NCBI RefSeq assembly: GCF_900323885.1
Contig: NZ_OOHJ01000011.1
Coordinates: 310,001 to 374,000, forward strand
Reading direction: 5' to 3'
Length of the DNA stretch: 64,000 nt
Source: [Actinomadura] parvosata subsp. kistnae
GTDB lineage: Bacteria > Actinomycetota > Actinomycetes > Streptosporangiales > Streptosporangiaceae
The translations under genes were made by a program, and so were the position numbers. This document shows, piece after piece, positions 25,088 through 33,428 of the stretch (within the stretch, counting starts at the first letter, position 1; the number at the start of each line of letters is the position of its first letter). The notes under the pieces are model-generated. The model saw nothing but the letters and a program-made list of their open reading frames with translations. It was not told the origin of the DNA and did not search any database.

Positions 25088-26266
25088 TCAGCGGGTCGTG
25101 CGGGAGGGGACGAACGGGGCCCGGCGGGAGAGCTCGACGGCGGCGAAGCCGTCGCGGAGCATCCGCGTCTCGTACTCCCGCTTGGCCTCCGCCAGGGAGG
25201 AGCGCCCGGCCAGCAGCCGCGCCAGCAGCGCCGCGTGCTGGAGCGCCACGTTGGCGCCGTCGCCGCGGCCCGGCGACATGGTGTGGATCGCGTCGCCGAG
25301 CAGGGTCACCGCCGGCTCGTCCCAGGGCTTGACGGGGCGGGCCGAGGTGATCGGGACGCCGAACGTGCCGGGCACGTCGGCGGCGGCGACGATCTCGCCG
25401 GGCGCCGGATGCCAGCTCTCCACCGTGCGGGCGGCCAGCCGGTGCAGCTCCTCCGGCGCGGACGGGCGTTCACCGCCGGCGGGGGTGGCGACCATCCAGG
25501 AGAAGTAGCCCGGAAGGTCGGTCAGCCGGGCGCGGGGCGCCAGGCGCGCGGCCGCCCGTGACGGGGGCTCGGCGGTGCGGCAGGTGGCCACGGAGAAGGC
25601 GGTGCCGTCCGGCGCGATGACCCGGTTGAAGCTGTCGACCAGCTCCGGCGGGACGCGGTCCAGCAGCGCGGCGGTGATCGGGGTGCGGCCCCACACGGCC
25701 CAGTCGAGCTCGTCGACCACGGCGTCCGGGACGAGCTGCCGCCGCACCGCCGAACGGGTGCCGTCGGCGCCGACGAGCAGGTCGCCCACGGCGTGCGAGC
25801 CGTCGGCGAACACGGCCCGGACGCGGCCGTCGGGCAGCGGCTCGTAGTGGTCGAGCGCCGAGCCGAACCGGACGACGTCCTCCAGGCCGGTCAGCAGGAT
25901 CTCCCTGAGGGTCAGCCGGTTCACCCCGAACGGGGCGTCCTCGCCGTCCGGCGCGGGTGGGATGGGCCGCTGGAACTTCGGGCGGAGCCGCTCGTCCGTG
26001 AAGATCATGTGGGTGGCCGTGCGGATGGCGGCGGCCCGGCACAGCCGGTGGAGGTCGGCGGGCAGGCACTCGCGCAGGGCCCGGGCTCCGGTCTCCTTGA
26101 TGCCCAGCCGGTAACCCTGCCCCCGGATCTCGGGGGACTCGTCGCGTTCGTGGACGTGGACGCTCAGGCCCGAGGCACGCAGTGCCTGGGCGAGGCAGAG
26201 GCCGGCGATCCCACCGCCGGCGACGATGACGTGGAGCGGTGACCGCTCGGTGTGTAAGGAATTCAT
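25088..26266 (-). CDS. FAD-dependent monooxygenase (UbiH/PheA-type hydroxylase)
   Basis: 392 aa. N-terminal FAD site GGGIAGLCLAQALRASGLSV followed by an acidic strand end (VHER), middle GADGTRSAVRR (DG motif), and C-terminal VTLLGDAIHTMSPGRGDGANVAL. This is the class A aromatic hydroxylase architecture, used against aromatics, polyketides or antibiotics such as rifamycins. It is divergent from a small HTH protein, with two copies of an 18-bp palindrome between, so it is probably a regulated detoxification pair (inference). Confidence 0.88.
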   Translation of the reverse strand: MNSLHTERSPLHVIVAGGGIAGLCLAQALRASGLSVHVHERDESPEIRGQGYRLGIKETGARALRECLPADLHRLCRAAAIRTATHMIFTDERLRPKFQRPIPPAPDGEDAPFGVNRLTLREILLTGLEDVVRFGSALDHYEPLPDGRVRAVFADGSHAVGDLLVGADGTRSAVRRQLVPDAVVDELDWAVWGRTPITAALLDRVPPELVDSFNRVIAPDGTAFSVATCRTAEPPSRAAARLAPRARLTDLPGYFSWMVATPAGGERPSAPEELHRLAARTVESWHPAPGEIVAAADVPGTFGVPITSARPVKPWDEPAVTLLGDAIHTMSPGRGDGANVALQHAALLARLLAGRSSLAEAKREYETRMLRDGFAAVELSRRAPFVPSRTTR

Positions 26267-26269
26267 CGC

Positions 26270-26287
26270 CGTCAGGGTAACCTGACG
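26270..26287. promoter_or_regulatory. operator 1, monooxygenase/HTH divergent promoter
   Basis: CGTCAGGGTAACCTGACG, an almost perfect 18-bp inverted repeat (arms CGTCAGG/CCTGACG), just upstream of the monooxygenase start. Confidence 0.7.
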
Positions 26288-26297
26288 ATCTCGAGGG

Positions 26298-26315
26298 CGT
26301 CAAGGTAACCTGACG
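26298..26315. promoter_or_regulatory. operator 2, monooxygenase/HTH divergent promoter
   Basis: CGTCAAGGTAACCTGACG, same palindrome with one change, 28 bp centre to centre from the first. A further half-site TAACCTGGCG lies near 26340. Confidence 0.7.
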
Positions 26316-26352
26316 GCCGGGAAGCCGCTCCGGCTCGGCTAACCTGGCGATC

Positions 26353-26700
26353 GTGAGCGCCGACGCCGACCGTGGCAACGAACTGTGGACGAGGTGGAGC
26401 ACGTTCCTGGAGCGGATCCGGCTCCAGCACGCGCTGGCGGACGCGCGCTCGGCCGGCCGCCAGGAGGAGGCGGCCCGCCTGGAGGGCAGGCTCGCGGAGC
26501 TGCCCGAGATCACGCCGCTGGAGGCGCTCCAGGCCAACGCCGACCTCATGGGCATGCTCACCGCCCAGCGGTGGATCGCCATGCGCATCGCCCAGGCGGA
26601 AGGGGCCAGCCTGGAGCAGATCGGGCGGCAGCTCGGCATCTCCAAGCAGTCGGCGTGGGAGTTCATGAAGCGCCGCATCGACGCGCACGAGAACGGCTGA
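26353..26700 (+). CDS. small helix-turn-helix protein, likely autoregulator
   Basis: 115 aa from GTG 26353. Predicted all-helical: a charged N-terminal coiled-coil-like stretch (LADARSAGRQEEAARLEGRLAEL) and a C-terminal HTH (GASLEQIGRQLGISKQSAWEFMKRRI). I do not recognise a named family. Its start lies 38 bp from the operator pair shared with the monooxygenase gene, so it is the natural candidate to bind those sites. Confidence 0.7.
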   Translation: MSADADRGNELWTRWSTFLERIRLQHALADARSAGRQEEAARLEGRLAELPEITPLEALQANADLMGMLTAQRWIAMRIAQAEGASLEQIGRQLGISKQSAWEFMKRRIDAHENG

Positions 26701-26802
26701 GCCCGCCCCCACGGCCTGGGACGCGGCGGCGAATGCGGGCGCAGGCCCGCCGGTAACGCGGAGAATCGCCGTCTTTCTGCTGCTCGTGTATCGTCGTGAA
26801 CC

Positions 26803-29046
26803 ATGTTCCGCCCCCTGCAGGCCGGCGAGCCGACCCGGCTGGGTGACTATCGCATCGTCGGCGGCCTGGGCGAGGGCGGGCAGGGCGTGGTCTACCTGGC
26901 CGAGCACCCGTCCGGCGAGCGGGTGGCGATCAAGATGCTGCACGCCAGGCTGGCGGTGCGCAGCGAGGCCCGCGAGCGGTTCCTGCGCGAGGTCGACGCG
27001 GCCATGCGGGTGGCGGCGTTCTGCACGGCACGCGTCCTGGACGTCGCGGTCGACGGCGACCGGCCCTACATCGTCTCGGAGTTCATCGACGGCCCCTCGC
27101 TGGAGGACTCCGTCCGCGAGCACGGCCCCAGGTCAGGAGGCGCGCTCGACCGCATCGCGGTCAGCACCGCCACGGCGCTGGCGGCCATCCACCGGGCCGG
27201 CGTCGTGCACCGCGACTTCAAGCCGTCGAACGTGCTGCTCGGCTCCGACGGCCCCCGCGTGATCGACTTCGGCATCGCGCGCGCCGTCGACATGACCGTC
27301 ACGGGCGGCGGCTCGGTGGGCACCCCCGCGTACATGGCTCCCGAGGTGATCCACGGCGAGCCGGCGCAGCCCGCGTCCGACGTGTTCAGCTGGGCGGTGA
27401 CGGTCGGCTTCGCCGCCACCGGCCGCCCGTCGTTCGGCCAGGACACGATGCCCGCGGTGATGTATCGCATCCTGAACGCCGAGCCCGACCTGTACGGCGT
27501 GCCCGAGCCGCTGCGCGCCCTGCTCACCCGGTGCCTGGCCAAGGCGCCGCAGGAGCGGCCCACGGCGGCCGAGGTCCTGCACTTCCTCCTCGGCCACGAC
27601 CGCGGCGAGCCCGCCGCCGGCGGCGGCTCCGGCTCCGGCACGCACCCGGCCGCGGCGCCGCCCACCGCCGCCATGCCCGGCTGGACCCCCTCCCCCGGCA
27701 TGACGCCGCCCGGATCTCCGCTCGGCACGCCGCCCGGGTCACCGCTCGGGTCTCCGCCCGGGTCACCGCTCGGGTCTCCGCTCGGGTCTCCGTCCGGTAC
27801 GCCGCCGCCCGCCGGGGCGCCTTCGTTCGGAACACCGTCCCCGGACGCATCACCCTACGGCGGCTCGCCGGACGTCCTCACCACGGGCTCCGGCCGCAAG
27901 CGGTCCAGGCTCGTGGTCGTCGGCGCGGCCGCGTCCGTGGCGGTGCTCGTGAGCGTGATCGTGGTGGCCCTGCGGGGCGGCACGAGCCGGCCGCCCTCGT
28001 CCTCCACGCCCCCGGCCGCGACGGCGACGGCCACGACAGCGGTGACGACGGACACGCCGCCGCCCGCCGCGGCCCGCCCGTACGGCACGAAGCTGGCCAA
28101 GATCTCGCTCGGCGGCGAGGTCAACAGCATCGCGATCAGCAAGTACGGCGACGACCGCGTCGTGGTGGCCGGCGGCACCAAGGGCGTGGCCAGGGTGTGG
28201 AAGCTCGGCGCCCGCCCCACCGAGGTCACGGAGCTGGCCGAGCTGGAGAACATCGGCGGCGAGCAGACGGGCGCCGCCGTCGACGTCGGCGAGGTGGACG
28301 GGCAGGCGGCCACGTTCAGGCGGCTGCAGAACGGCGGGGTCGTCGTGTCGGCGGCCCAGGGCAACGCGCCGCTCGGCCCCACCTACAAGGGCCACCGCGA
28401 CATGGTCTACACGATCGCCACCGCCCACGTGTCGGGCAAGACCCTCATGGTCAGCGGCGACCAGGCCGGCGGCGTGCACGTCTGGGACCCGAAGACGGGC
28501 AAGGACACCGGGCGCCAGCCCAAGACGACCGGCGGCGACCCGATCTTCGGCGTCGCCACCGGGACGATGGACGGGCATCCGTTCGCGGTGACCGCGTCGG
28601 CCGACGACACCGCCCGCGTGTGGAACCTGGAGACCGGCGCCCTGGGCGCCACCTTCCGCGGGCACACCGCCGACGTGTTCGCCGTGGCGACCACCGACAT
28701 GGACGGCAAGCCGGTCGGCATCACCGGCGGCGCCGACCAGCAGGTCCGGGTGTGGGATCTGGGCAGCGGGCAGGAGGTGGAGTCGTTCTCCGGCCACAAC
28801 GCCGAGGTCGCCGCCCTGGCGGTGGGCCGGGTGAAGGGCCGCGCGGTCGTCGCCTCGGGCGGGTTCGACGGCACCGTCCGCGTCTGGGACCTGCGTGACG
28901 GCAAGCAGGTCGGCGACCCGCTGAAGGTCCCGGCCGGGCGCGTCTACTCGGTGGCGATCGCCGAGGACCGCGGGGAGACCTGGCTGGCCGCGGGCGACGT
29001 CAAGGGCAACGTCACCGTGTGGAGCCTCGGGCCGGCCTCTCCCTGA
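26803..29046 (+). CDS. receptor-type Ser/Thr protein kinase with WD40-like sensor
   Basis: 747 aa. Kinase domain 14-270: GLGEGGQGVVYLA, VAIKML Lys44, HRDFKPSN Asp138, DFG Asp155, YMAPEV. A Pro/Gly/Ser linker with repeated PGSPLGS units (27714-27805) precedes one membrane helix (VVVGAAASVAVLVSVIVVAL). The extracellular part is a WD40 propeller: DSxxGxVxVWD-type blade ends recur (GGVHVWDPKTGK, DDTARVWNLETG, DQQVRVWDLGSG, DGTVRVWDLRDG). Closely related in kinase domain to the gene at 21320. The ATG follows TATCGT by 8 nt with no ribosome site. Confidence 0.88.
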   Translation: MFRPLQAGEPTRLGDYRIVGGLGEGGQGVVYLAEHPSGERVAIKMLHARLAVRSEARERFLREVDAAMRVAAFCTARVLDVAVDGDRPYIVSEFIDGPSLEDSVREHGPRSGGALDRIAVSTATALAAIHRAGVVHRDFKPSNVLLGSDGPRVIDFGIARAVDMTVTGGGSVGTPAYMAPEVIHGEPAQPASDVFSWAVTVGFAATGRPSFGQDTMPAVMYRILNAEPDLYGVPEPLRALLTRCLAKAPQERPTAAEVLHFLLGHDRGEPAAGGGSGSGTHPAAAPPTAAMPGWTPSPGMTPPGSPLGTPPGSPLGSPPGSPLGSPLGSPSGTPPPAGAPSFGTPSPDASPYGGSPDVLTTGSGRKRSRLVVVGAAASVAVLVSVIVVALRGGTSRPPSSSTPPAATATATTAVTTDTPPPAAARPYGTKLAKISLGGEVNSIAISKYGDDRVVVAGGTKGVARVWKLGARPTEVTELAELENIGGEQTGAAVDVGEVDGQAATFRRLQNGGVVVSAAQGNAPLGPTYKGHRDMVYTIATAHVSGKTLMVSGDQAGGVHVWDPKTGKDTGRQPKTTGGDPIFGVATGTMDGHPFAVTASADDTARVWNLETGALGATFRGHTADVFAVATTDMDGKPVGITGGADQQVRVWDLGSGQEVESFSGHNAEVAALAVGRVKGRAVVASGGFDGTVRVWDLRDGKQVGDPLKVPAGRVYSVAIAEDRGETWLAAGDVKGNVTVWSLGPASP
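27714..27805 (+). repeat. 12-bp coding repeat in kinase linker
   Basis: About seven near-copies of CCGCTCGGGTCT / CCGCCCGGGTCA encode alternating SPLG/TPPG/SPPG tetrapeptides. Confidence 0.7.
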
Positions 29047-29155
29047 AACGCCGGCGCCTCGGCGGGGGATGACCGGTTCCGGCCAAGTGCCCGCACTTCA
29101 CCCGGGCCGGTGGTTGACGTACGTTCGCGACCACCGGATCTCACCGAGGAGGGAC

Positions 29156-30676
29156 ATGCTCCCGCGCTCGATCAGGCGCGCCGCGACGGCCGCCGCCTTA
29201 TCCCTGACCCTCGCCGTTCCCCTCTCCGCCCCTCTGCCCGCCTCCGCCGCCACGGGCGGCGTGCCCGGCGCGCCCGGGATCGGGGACGTGTACTTCCCCG
29301 ACTACGGGAACGGCGGCTACGACGTCAAGCACTACAGCCTGAAGCTGGACTACCAGCCGGGCACCGACCGGCTGGAGGGCCGGGCGGCGCTGCTGGCCAC
29401 CGCCACGCAGACGCTGTCGCGCTTCAACCTCGACTTCCTGCTGGACGTGCGGGAGGTCAAGGTCAACGGCCGGGCGGCCGCCTTCGCCAGGACGGGCGCG
29501 CACGAGCTGGAGATCACCCCGGCGCGGGACCTGCCCAGGTTCCTGCCGTTCGTCGTCGAGGTGGCCTACGCGGGCGTCCCCAGCTCGGTCGAGGTGCCCG
29601 GCATCGTCCGGCCGTGGATCAAGCGGGCCGACGGCGCGCTCGCGCTGGGCGAGCCGGAGGTCGCCTGGTGGTGGTACCCGAGCAACGACCATCCGGCGGA
29701 CAAGGCCACCTTCGACGTGACGGTCACCGTGCCGGAGGGCAAGCAGGTGATCAGCAACGGCGTGCTCGCCTCCCGGCGCACCGCGCGCGGCACGACGACC
29801 TTCCGTTACGTGATGGACAAGCCGATGGCCACGTACCTGGCCATGCTCTACATCGGTGACATCGAGGTGCACCGGACCCGCTCGTCCACGGGCCTGCCGG
29901 TGACGACCGCGTACGACGTGACGCTCGGCCCGCGCATGGAGTTCGCGAAGGCCAGCGTCGAGCGCACGCCGGAGGTGATCGCGTGGGAGTCGAGCGTGTT
30001 CGGCCGCTACCCGTTCTCCTCGATGGGCGGCTCGGTCGTCAACGAGAACGTGGGCTTCGCGCTGGAGACCCAGTCGCACCCCGTCTACGACTCGGTCTTC
30101 TTCGAGACGGGCCCGGACATCAGCGTGGTGGTGCACGAGAACGCCCACCAGTGGTTCGGTGACAGCGTCGCGCTGAAGCAGTGGCGCGACATCTGGCTGA
30201 ACGAGGGTTTCGCCACCTACGCCGAGTGGCTGTGGTCGGAGAAGGAGGGCACGGGCACCGCGGCCGAGCTGGCCAACGCGCTCTACGACGAGATCCCGGC
30301 CGATCACCCCCGGTTCTGGGTGCGGGTTCCGGGCGATCCGAGCCCGGAATTCCTCTTCTACGCCTCGGTCTACTGGCGGGGCGGCATGACGTTGCAGGCG
30401 CTCCGCGAGGAGGTCGGCGACCAGGACTTCTTCGCCATTCTCCGGGCCTGGGCCCGGATCAAGCAGCACGGCAACGGGAGCACCGCCGAGTTCGTCTCGC
30501 TGTCGGAGAAGATCTCCGGCAAGCAGCTGGACGCGCTCTTCCAGACCTGGCTCTACACGCCGGGCAAGCCGGCCAGCCCGCCGGGTGCGGTGCCTTCCAC
30601 CGCCGCCAGGAAGGGGCTCCCGGCCTCCTACGAGAGCCACAAGAGGTTCCACGAGCTGCTGCACGGCCCCGCCTGA
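29156..30676 (+). CDS. secreted M1-family zinc metallopeptidase
   Basis: 506 aa from ATG 29156, preceded by GAGGAGGGAC; TTGACG at 29113 may be the -35. Signal peptide SIRRAATAAALSLTLAVPLSAPLPASAA. Zinc site HENAH (327-331) with third ligand Glu350 in DIWLNEGFATYAEW, as in M1 enzymes. The beta-rich N-domain and catalytic domain are present but the long C-terminal helical domain of PepN is absent, as in many secreted actinobacterial members. The usual GAMEN exopeptidase signature reads GGSVVNENVGF here, so peptide specificity may differ. Confidence 0.85.
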   Translation: MLPRSIRRAATAAALSLTLAVPLSAPLPASAATGGVPGAPGIGDVYFPDYGNGGYDVKHYSLKLDYQPGTDRLEGRAALLATATQTLSRFNLDFLLDVREVKVNGRAAAFARTGAHELEITPARDLPRFLPFVVEVAYAGVPSSVEVPGIVRPWIKRADGALALGEPEVAWWWYPSNDHPADKATFDVTVTVPEGKQVISNGVLASRRTARGTTTFRYVMDKPMATYLAMLYIGDIEVHRTRSSTGLPVTTAYDVTLGPRMEFAKASVERTPEVIAWESSVFGRYPFSSMGGSVVNENVGFALETQSHPVYDSVFFETGPDISVVVHENAHQWFGDSVALKQWRDIWLNEGFATYAEWLWSEKEGTGTAAELANALYDEIPADHPRFWVRVPGDPSPEFLFYASVYWRGGMTLQALREEVGDQDFFAILRAWARIKQHGNGSTAEFVSLSEKISGKQLDALFQTWLYTPGKPASPPGAVPSTAARKGLPASYESHKRFHELLHGPA

Positions 30677-30735
30677 GCAGTTCGCCGTGCGCGCGGCGAC
30701 CCGGCCGCGCGCACGACCCCCGCCTCCCCGGGGCC

Positions 30736-30751
30736 GCTGATACGATTCAGC
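30736..30751 (+). promoter_or_regulatory. candidate LacI-type autoregulatory operator
   Basis: GCTGATACGATTCAGC: 12 of 16 positions palindromic, CG centre, 31 nt before the GTG start of the LacI gene. Confidence 0.45.
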
Positions 30752-30781
30752 GCGATGGCGGGCGAGACGGAGGAGGCCCGG

Positions 30782-31768
30782 GTGGCCAGAGCGCGGCGCG
30801 TCACGTCCGTCGATGTGGCCCGCGAGGCCGGGGTCTCGCAGACCACGGTCAGCTACGTGCTCAACAACGTGCCGCACCAGAAGATCTCCGAGGAGACCCG
30901 GCGGCGCATCCACGCCGCCGTCGAGAAGCTCGGCTACACCCCCTCGGCCGCGGCCCGCACCCTGCGGCTCGGCCGGAGCGACATCGTGCTGCTGCTCGTC
31001 GCGAGCATGCCGCTGGGCCCCACGGCCGTCGAGCTGATCGAGCACCTCACCACCGGCCTCGAACGCCACGGCCTGAGCGTGATCACGCGCATCGAGAGCG
31101 GGCGCGGCGCCGGCTCGCTGTGGAAGGACCTCGCGCCGGCCGCCGTGGTCTCCTTCGCCCCCGTCGCCAGGGAGCAGCGGGCGGACCTGCGGGCCGCCGG
31201 CACGTACGTGGTCGACGTCTGGGGTGACAGCGACGGCGAGCCGGACGTCCTGACGCGCGGGCAGCTCCGCATCGGCCTGATGCAGGCCGCCCACCTGGCC
31301 GCCAAAGGGCACACCCGCATCGGCTACGCCACCCCCGCCGACCCGCGCCTGCGCGCCTTCTCCGAGCCGCGCCTGGAGGGCGTGCGGCAGGGCTGCGCCG
31401 AGCACGGCCTGGCCCCTCCTGACGTGCGGGAGGTCGCGCTGGACGTCGGGGCGGCGACCGCGGCGGCGCGGGCGTGGCAGGCGGCGGGCGTCACCGCCGT
31501 GTGCGCGTTCAACGACGAGGTCGCCATCGCGCTGCTGGCCGGCCTGCGCGCCACCGGCCGGCCGGCGCCCGCCGGGCTGGCCGTCATCGGCGTGGACGAC
31601 ATCCCCATGGCGCGCTTCGCCGAGCCGCCGCTCACCACGATCGACCAGCACATGGAGACCGTCGCCGCCGAGCTGGCCGACGCGGTGCTGAGCGGCCTGG
31701 AGAAGCCGGGCACCCGCGGCCGCCCGCCCTCGGAGACCGCGACCCTGGTGATCCGCGGCTCGACCTGA
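30782..31768 (+). CDS. LacI-family transcriptional regulator
   Basis: 328 aa from GTG 30782, preferred over ATG 30755 because GGAGGAGG lies 8 nt upstream and the protein then begins ARARRVTSVDVAREAGVS. HTH is SVDVAREAGVSQTTVSYVLNN; effector domain has VCAFNDEVAIALL and VIGVDDIPMARFAEPPLT. It has no sugar genes beside it; the M1 peptidase upstream and TetR downstream do not suggest a target. Probably self-regulated through 30736-30751. Confidence 0.82.
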   Translation: MARARRVTSVDVAREAGVSQTTVSYVLNNVPHQKISEETRRRIHAAVEKLGYTPSAAARTLRLGRSDIVLLLVASMPLGPTAVELIEHLTTGLERHGLSVITRIESGRGAGSLWKDLAPAAVVSFAPVAREQRADLRAAGTYVVDVWGDSDGEPDVLTRGQLRIGLMQAAHLAAKGHTRIGYATPADPRLRAFSEPRLEGVRQGCAEHGLAPPDVREVALDVGAATAAARAWQAAGVTAVCAFNDEVAIALLAGLRATGRPAPAGLAVIGVDDIPMARFAEPPLTTIDQHMETVAAELADAVLSGLEKPGTRGRPPSETATLVIRGST

Positions 31769-31804
31769 TCCTCAGGAGCCGCACCGGCGCGTCATCGACG
31801 GGGC

Positions 31805-32407
31805 TCATGAAGGACGTGCCCGCAACCCGGCGAGCGCCAGGCCGAAGACCCGCTCGCGCTGGGCGTCGTCGGTGTACTCGATGGCGCTGATGCCGGAGAA
31901 CATCCGCAGCAGGTCGTCGATCGCCGGCTCGGGAGCCGCGGCGCCCGCGCGCTGCGCCCGCTCCAGCAGCGGTCCTCCGGCGTCGCGCATCGCCTTGCGG
32001 CAGGCCTGGAAGGTGTCGGTGGAGCGGTTGAGCGCGTCGGCGAAGGCCAGTTTGGTCCTGATGTAGTCGACGAAGTGGCGCAGCCAGGCGGCGAGCGCCT
32101 CCCACGGGCCGAGGTCGTCCCGCCCGGCGAGGTCCGTCGCGGCCCGGCACAACTGCTCGACCTCCTCGCGGTGCACCTCCTCGACCAGGTCCTCGCGGGT
32201 GGGGAAGTTGCGGTAGAGGGTGGCGATGCTCACCCCGGCCCGCCGGGCGACCTCCTCCAGCGACGCCTGCGCCCCCTTGTCGGCGAACGCCTCGCGGGCC
32301 GCCGCGAGCAGGGCGTCGAAGTTGCGGGCGGCATCGGCACGCCTGGGACGCCGCGACGCCGGCCGCGGGGCGCAGGCCGCCGCCGCCCTCGCCGCCGCCG
32401 GCCTCAC
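31805..32407 (-). CDS. TetR-family regulator with lost native start
   Basis: The TetR body is intact (about 185 aa): HTH ASLEEVARRAGVSIATLYRNFPTREDLVEEV and a ligand domain ending GLALAGLRARPS. Its 5' end runs straight into an SDR gene read on the other strand: after RRPRRADAARNF no ATG or ribosome site precedes it, and the nearest in-frame start is a GTG at 32407 inside the SDR coding part. The native start and the divergent promoter seem to have been deleted (junction about 32343-32362). Expression is doubtful. Confidence 0.65.
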   Translation of the reverse strand: MRPAAARAAAACAPRPASRRPRRADAARNFDALLAAAREAFADKGAQASLEEVARRAGVSIATLYRNFPTREDLVEEVHREEVEQLCRAATDLAGRDDLGPWEALAAWLRHFVDYIRTKLAFADALNRSTDTFQACRKAMRDAGGPLLERAQRAGAAAPEPAIDDLLRMFSGISAIEYTDDAQRERVFGLALAGLRARPS

Positions 32408-32984
32408 GGTGCGGCCCGTGCGGATCGACGTCACCGACGACGCGTCCGTCAGCCAGGCGGCCGAGCTGATCGAGCGCGAGTACGGCCGGCTCGACGTCCT
32501 GGTCAACAACGCCGGCATGCTGCGGCGCAAGACCGCCGCCGAGGTGTCGGCCGGGGACCTACTCCCGGAGTTCGAGACGAACGTGTTCGGCATGGTGCGG
32601 GTCGTCCACGCGATGCTGCCGCTGCTGCGCCGGTCCCCGGCGGCGCGCGTCGTCAACGTCTCCAGCGACTCGGCCGTGTTCGCCAAGGCCACCGAGCAGG
32701 GCTCGATGTTCGCCCGCTCCCACGAGTCGTTCGCCTACTCGGCGACGAAGGCGGCGGTGAACATGCTGACCGTCAAGTACGCCAACGCCTTCGCCGACGA
32801 TCCCGGCACGGCCCACATCAAGATCAACGCCGTCACGCCGGGCTACGTCGCGACCGACCTCAACGGCTTCAAGGGCGAGCGCACCCCGGACGAGGGCGCC
32901 CGCGCGGTCGTCCACTGGGCCACGGTCGGCGACGACGGCGCGTCGGGCGGCTTCTTTGACGACCGCGGCCGCATGCCCTGGTGA
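32343..32984 (+). pseudogene. short-chain dehydrogenase/reductase lacking its N-terminus
   Basis: From about residue 35 of a normal SDR onward the sequence is good: RIDVTDDAS, NNAG (LDVLVNNAGMLRR), catalytic Ser in VVNVSSDSA, YxxxK (FAYSATKAAV) and the PGYVATDL tail. The first beta-alpha-beta with TGxxxGIG, which binds NAD(P), is missing; in its place is antisense TetR sequence. Without it the enzyme should not bind cofactor. The break coincides with that of the divergent TetR gene, so one deletion removed both 5' ends. Confidence 0.75.
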
Positions 32985-33080
32985 GCCCGCCCGAAAGCCC
33001 GTGACCCGCGCGGCGCGGAAGCGTAGGATCGCGTCGCGAAGCGATGCGGATTCCCCCCGGCGTCTCCTTGAGGAGGGCCC

Positions 33081-33422
33081 ATGCACTCTTCCTACGGAGA
33101 TCACGAGTACCGCCCGCCGCCCCCGGTCCCCGCGACGCCGACGTCAGGGGTCGCCGTCGCCAGCCTCATCTTCGGCATCATCGGGTTCGTGGGGAGCTGG
33201 TGCCTGTTCGGCATCCCGTCCCTCGTGGCCGTCGTGCTGGGGCACGTCGCGGCGAGGCAGACCAAGCGCGGCATGAAGGGCGGGCACGGCATGGCGGTGG
33301 CCGGGCTCGTCCTCGGCTATCTCGTGATCGTTCCCGCCCTCGTCGTCTCCGGCTTCCTGCTCGCCAACCCCTCGATGGTCGCCGAGTGGATCAACCAGAC
33401 GCTCTCCGGCGTGCGGTTCTGA
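33081..33422 (+). CDS. DUF4190-type small membrane protein
   Basis: 113 aa. Pro-rich cytoplasmic N-terminus (YRPPPPVPATPT) then two hydrophobic hairpins: VASLIFGIIGFVGSWCLFGIP and MAVAGLVLGYLVIVPALVVSG, separated by GHVAARQTKRGMKGGHG. This is the DUF4190 pattern, of unknown function, common in actinomycetes. RBS GAGGAGGG is well placed before ATG 33081. Confidence 0.8.
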   Translation: MHSSYGDHEYRPPPPVPATPTSGVAVASLIFGIIGFVGSWCLFGIPSLVAVVLGHVAARQTKRGMKGGHGMAVAGLVLGYLVIVPALVVSGFLLANPSMVAEWINQTLSGVRF

Positions 33423-33428
33423 CGACGT

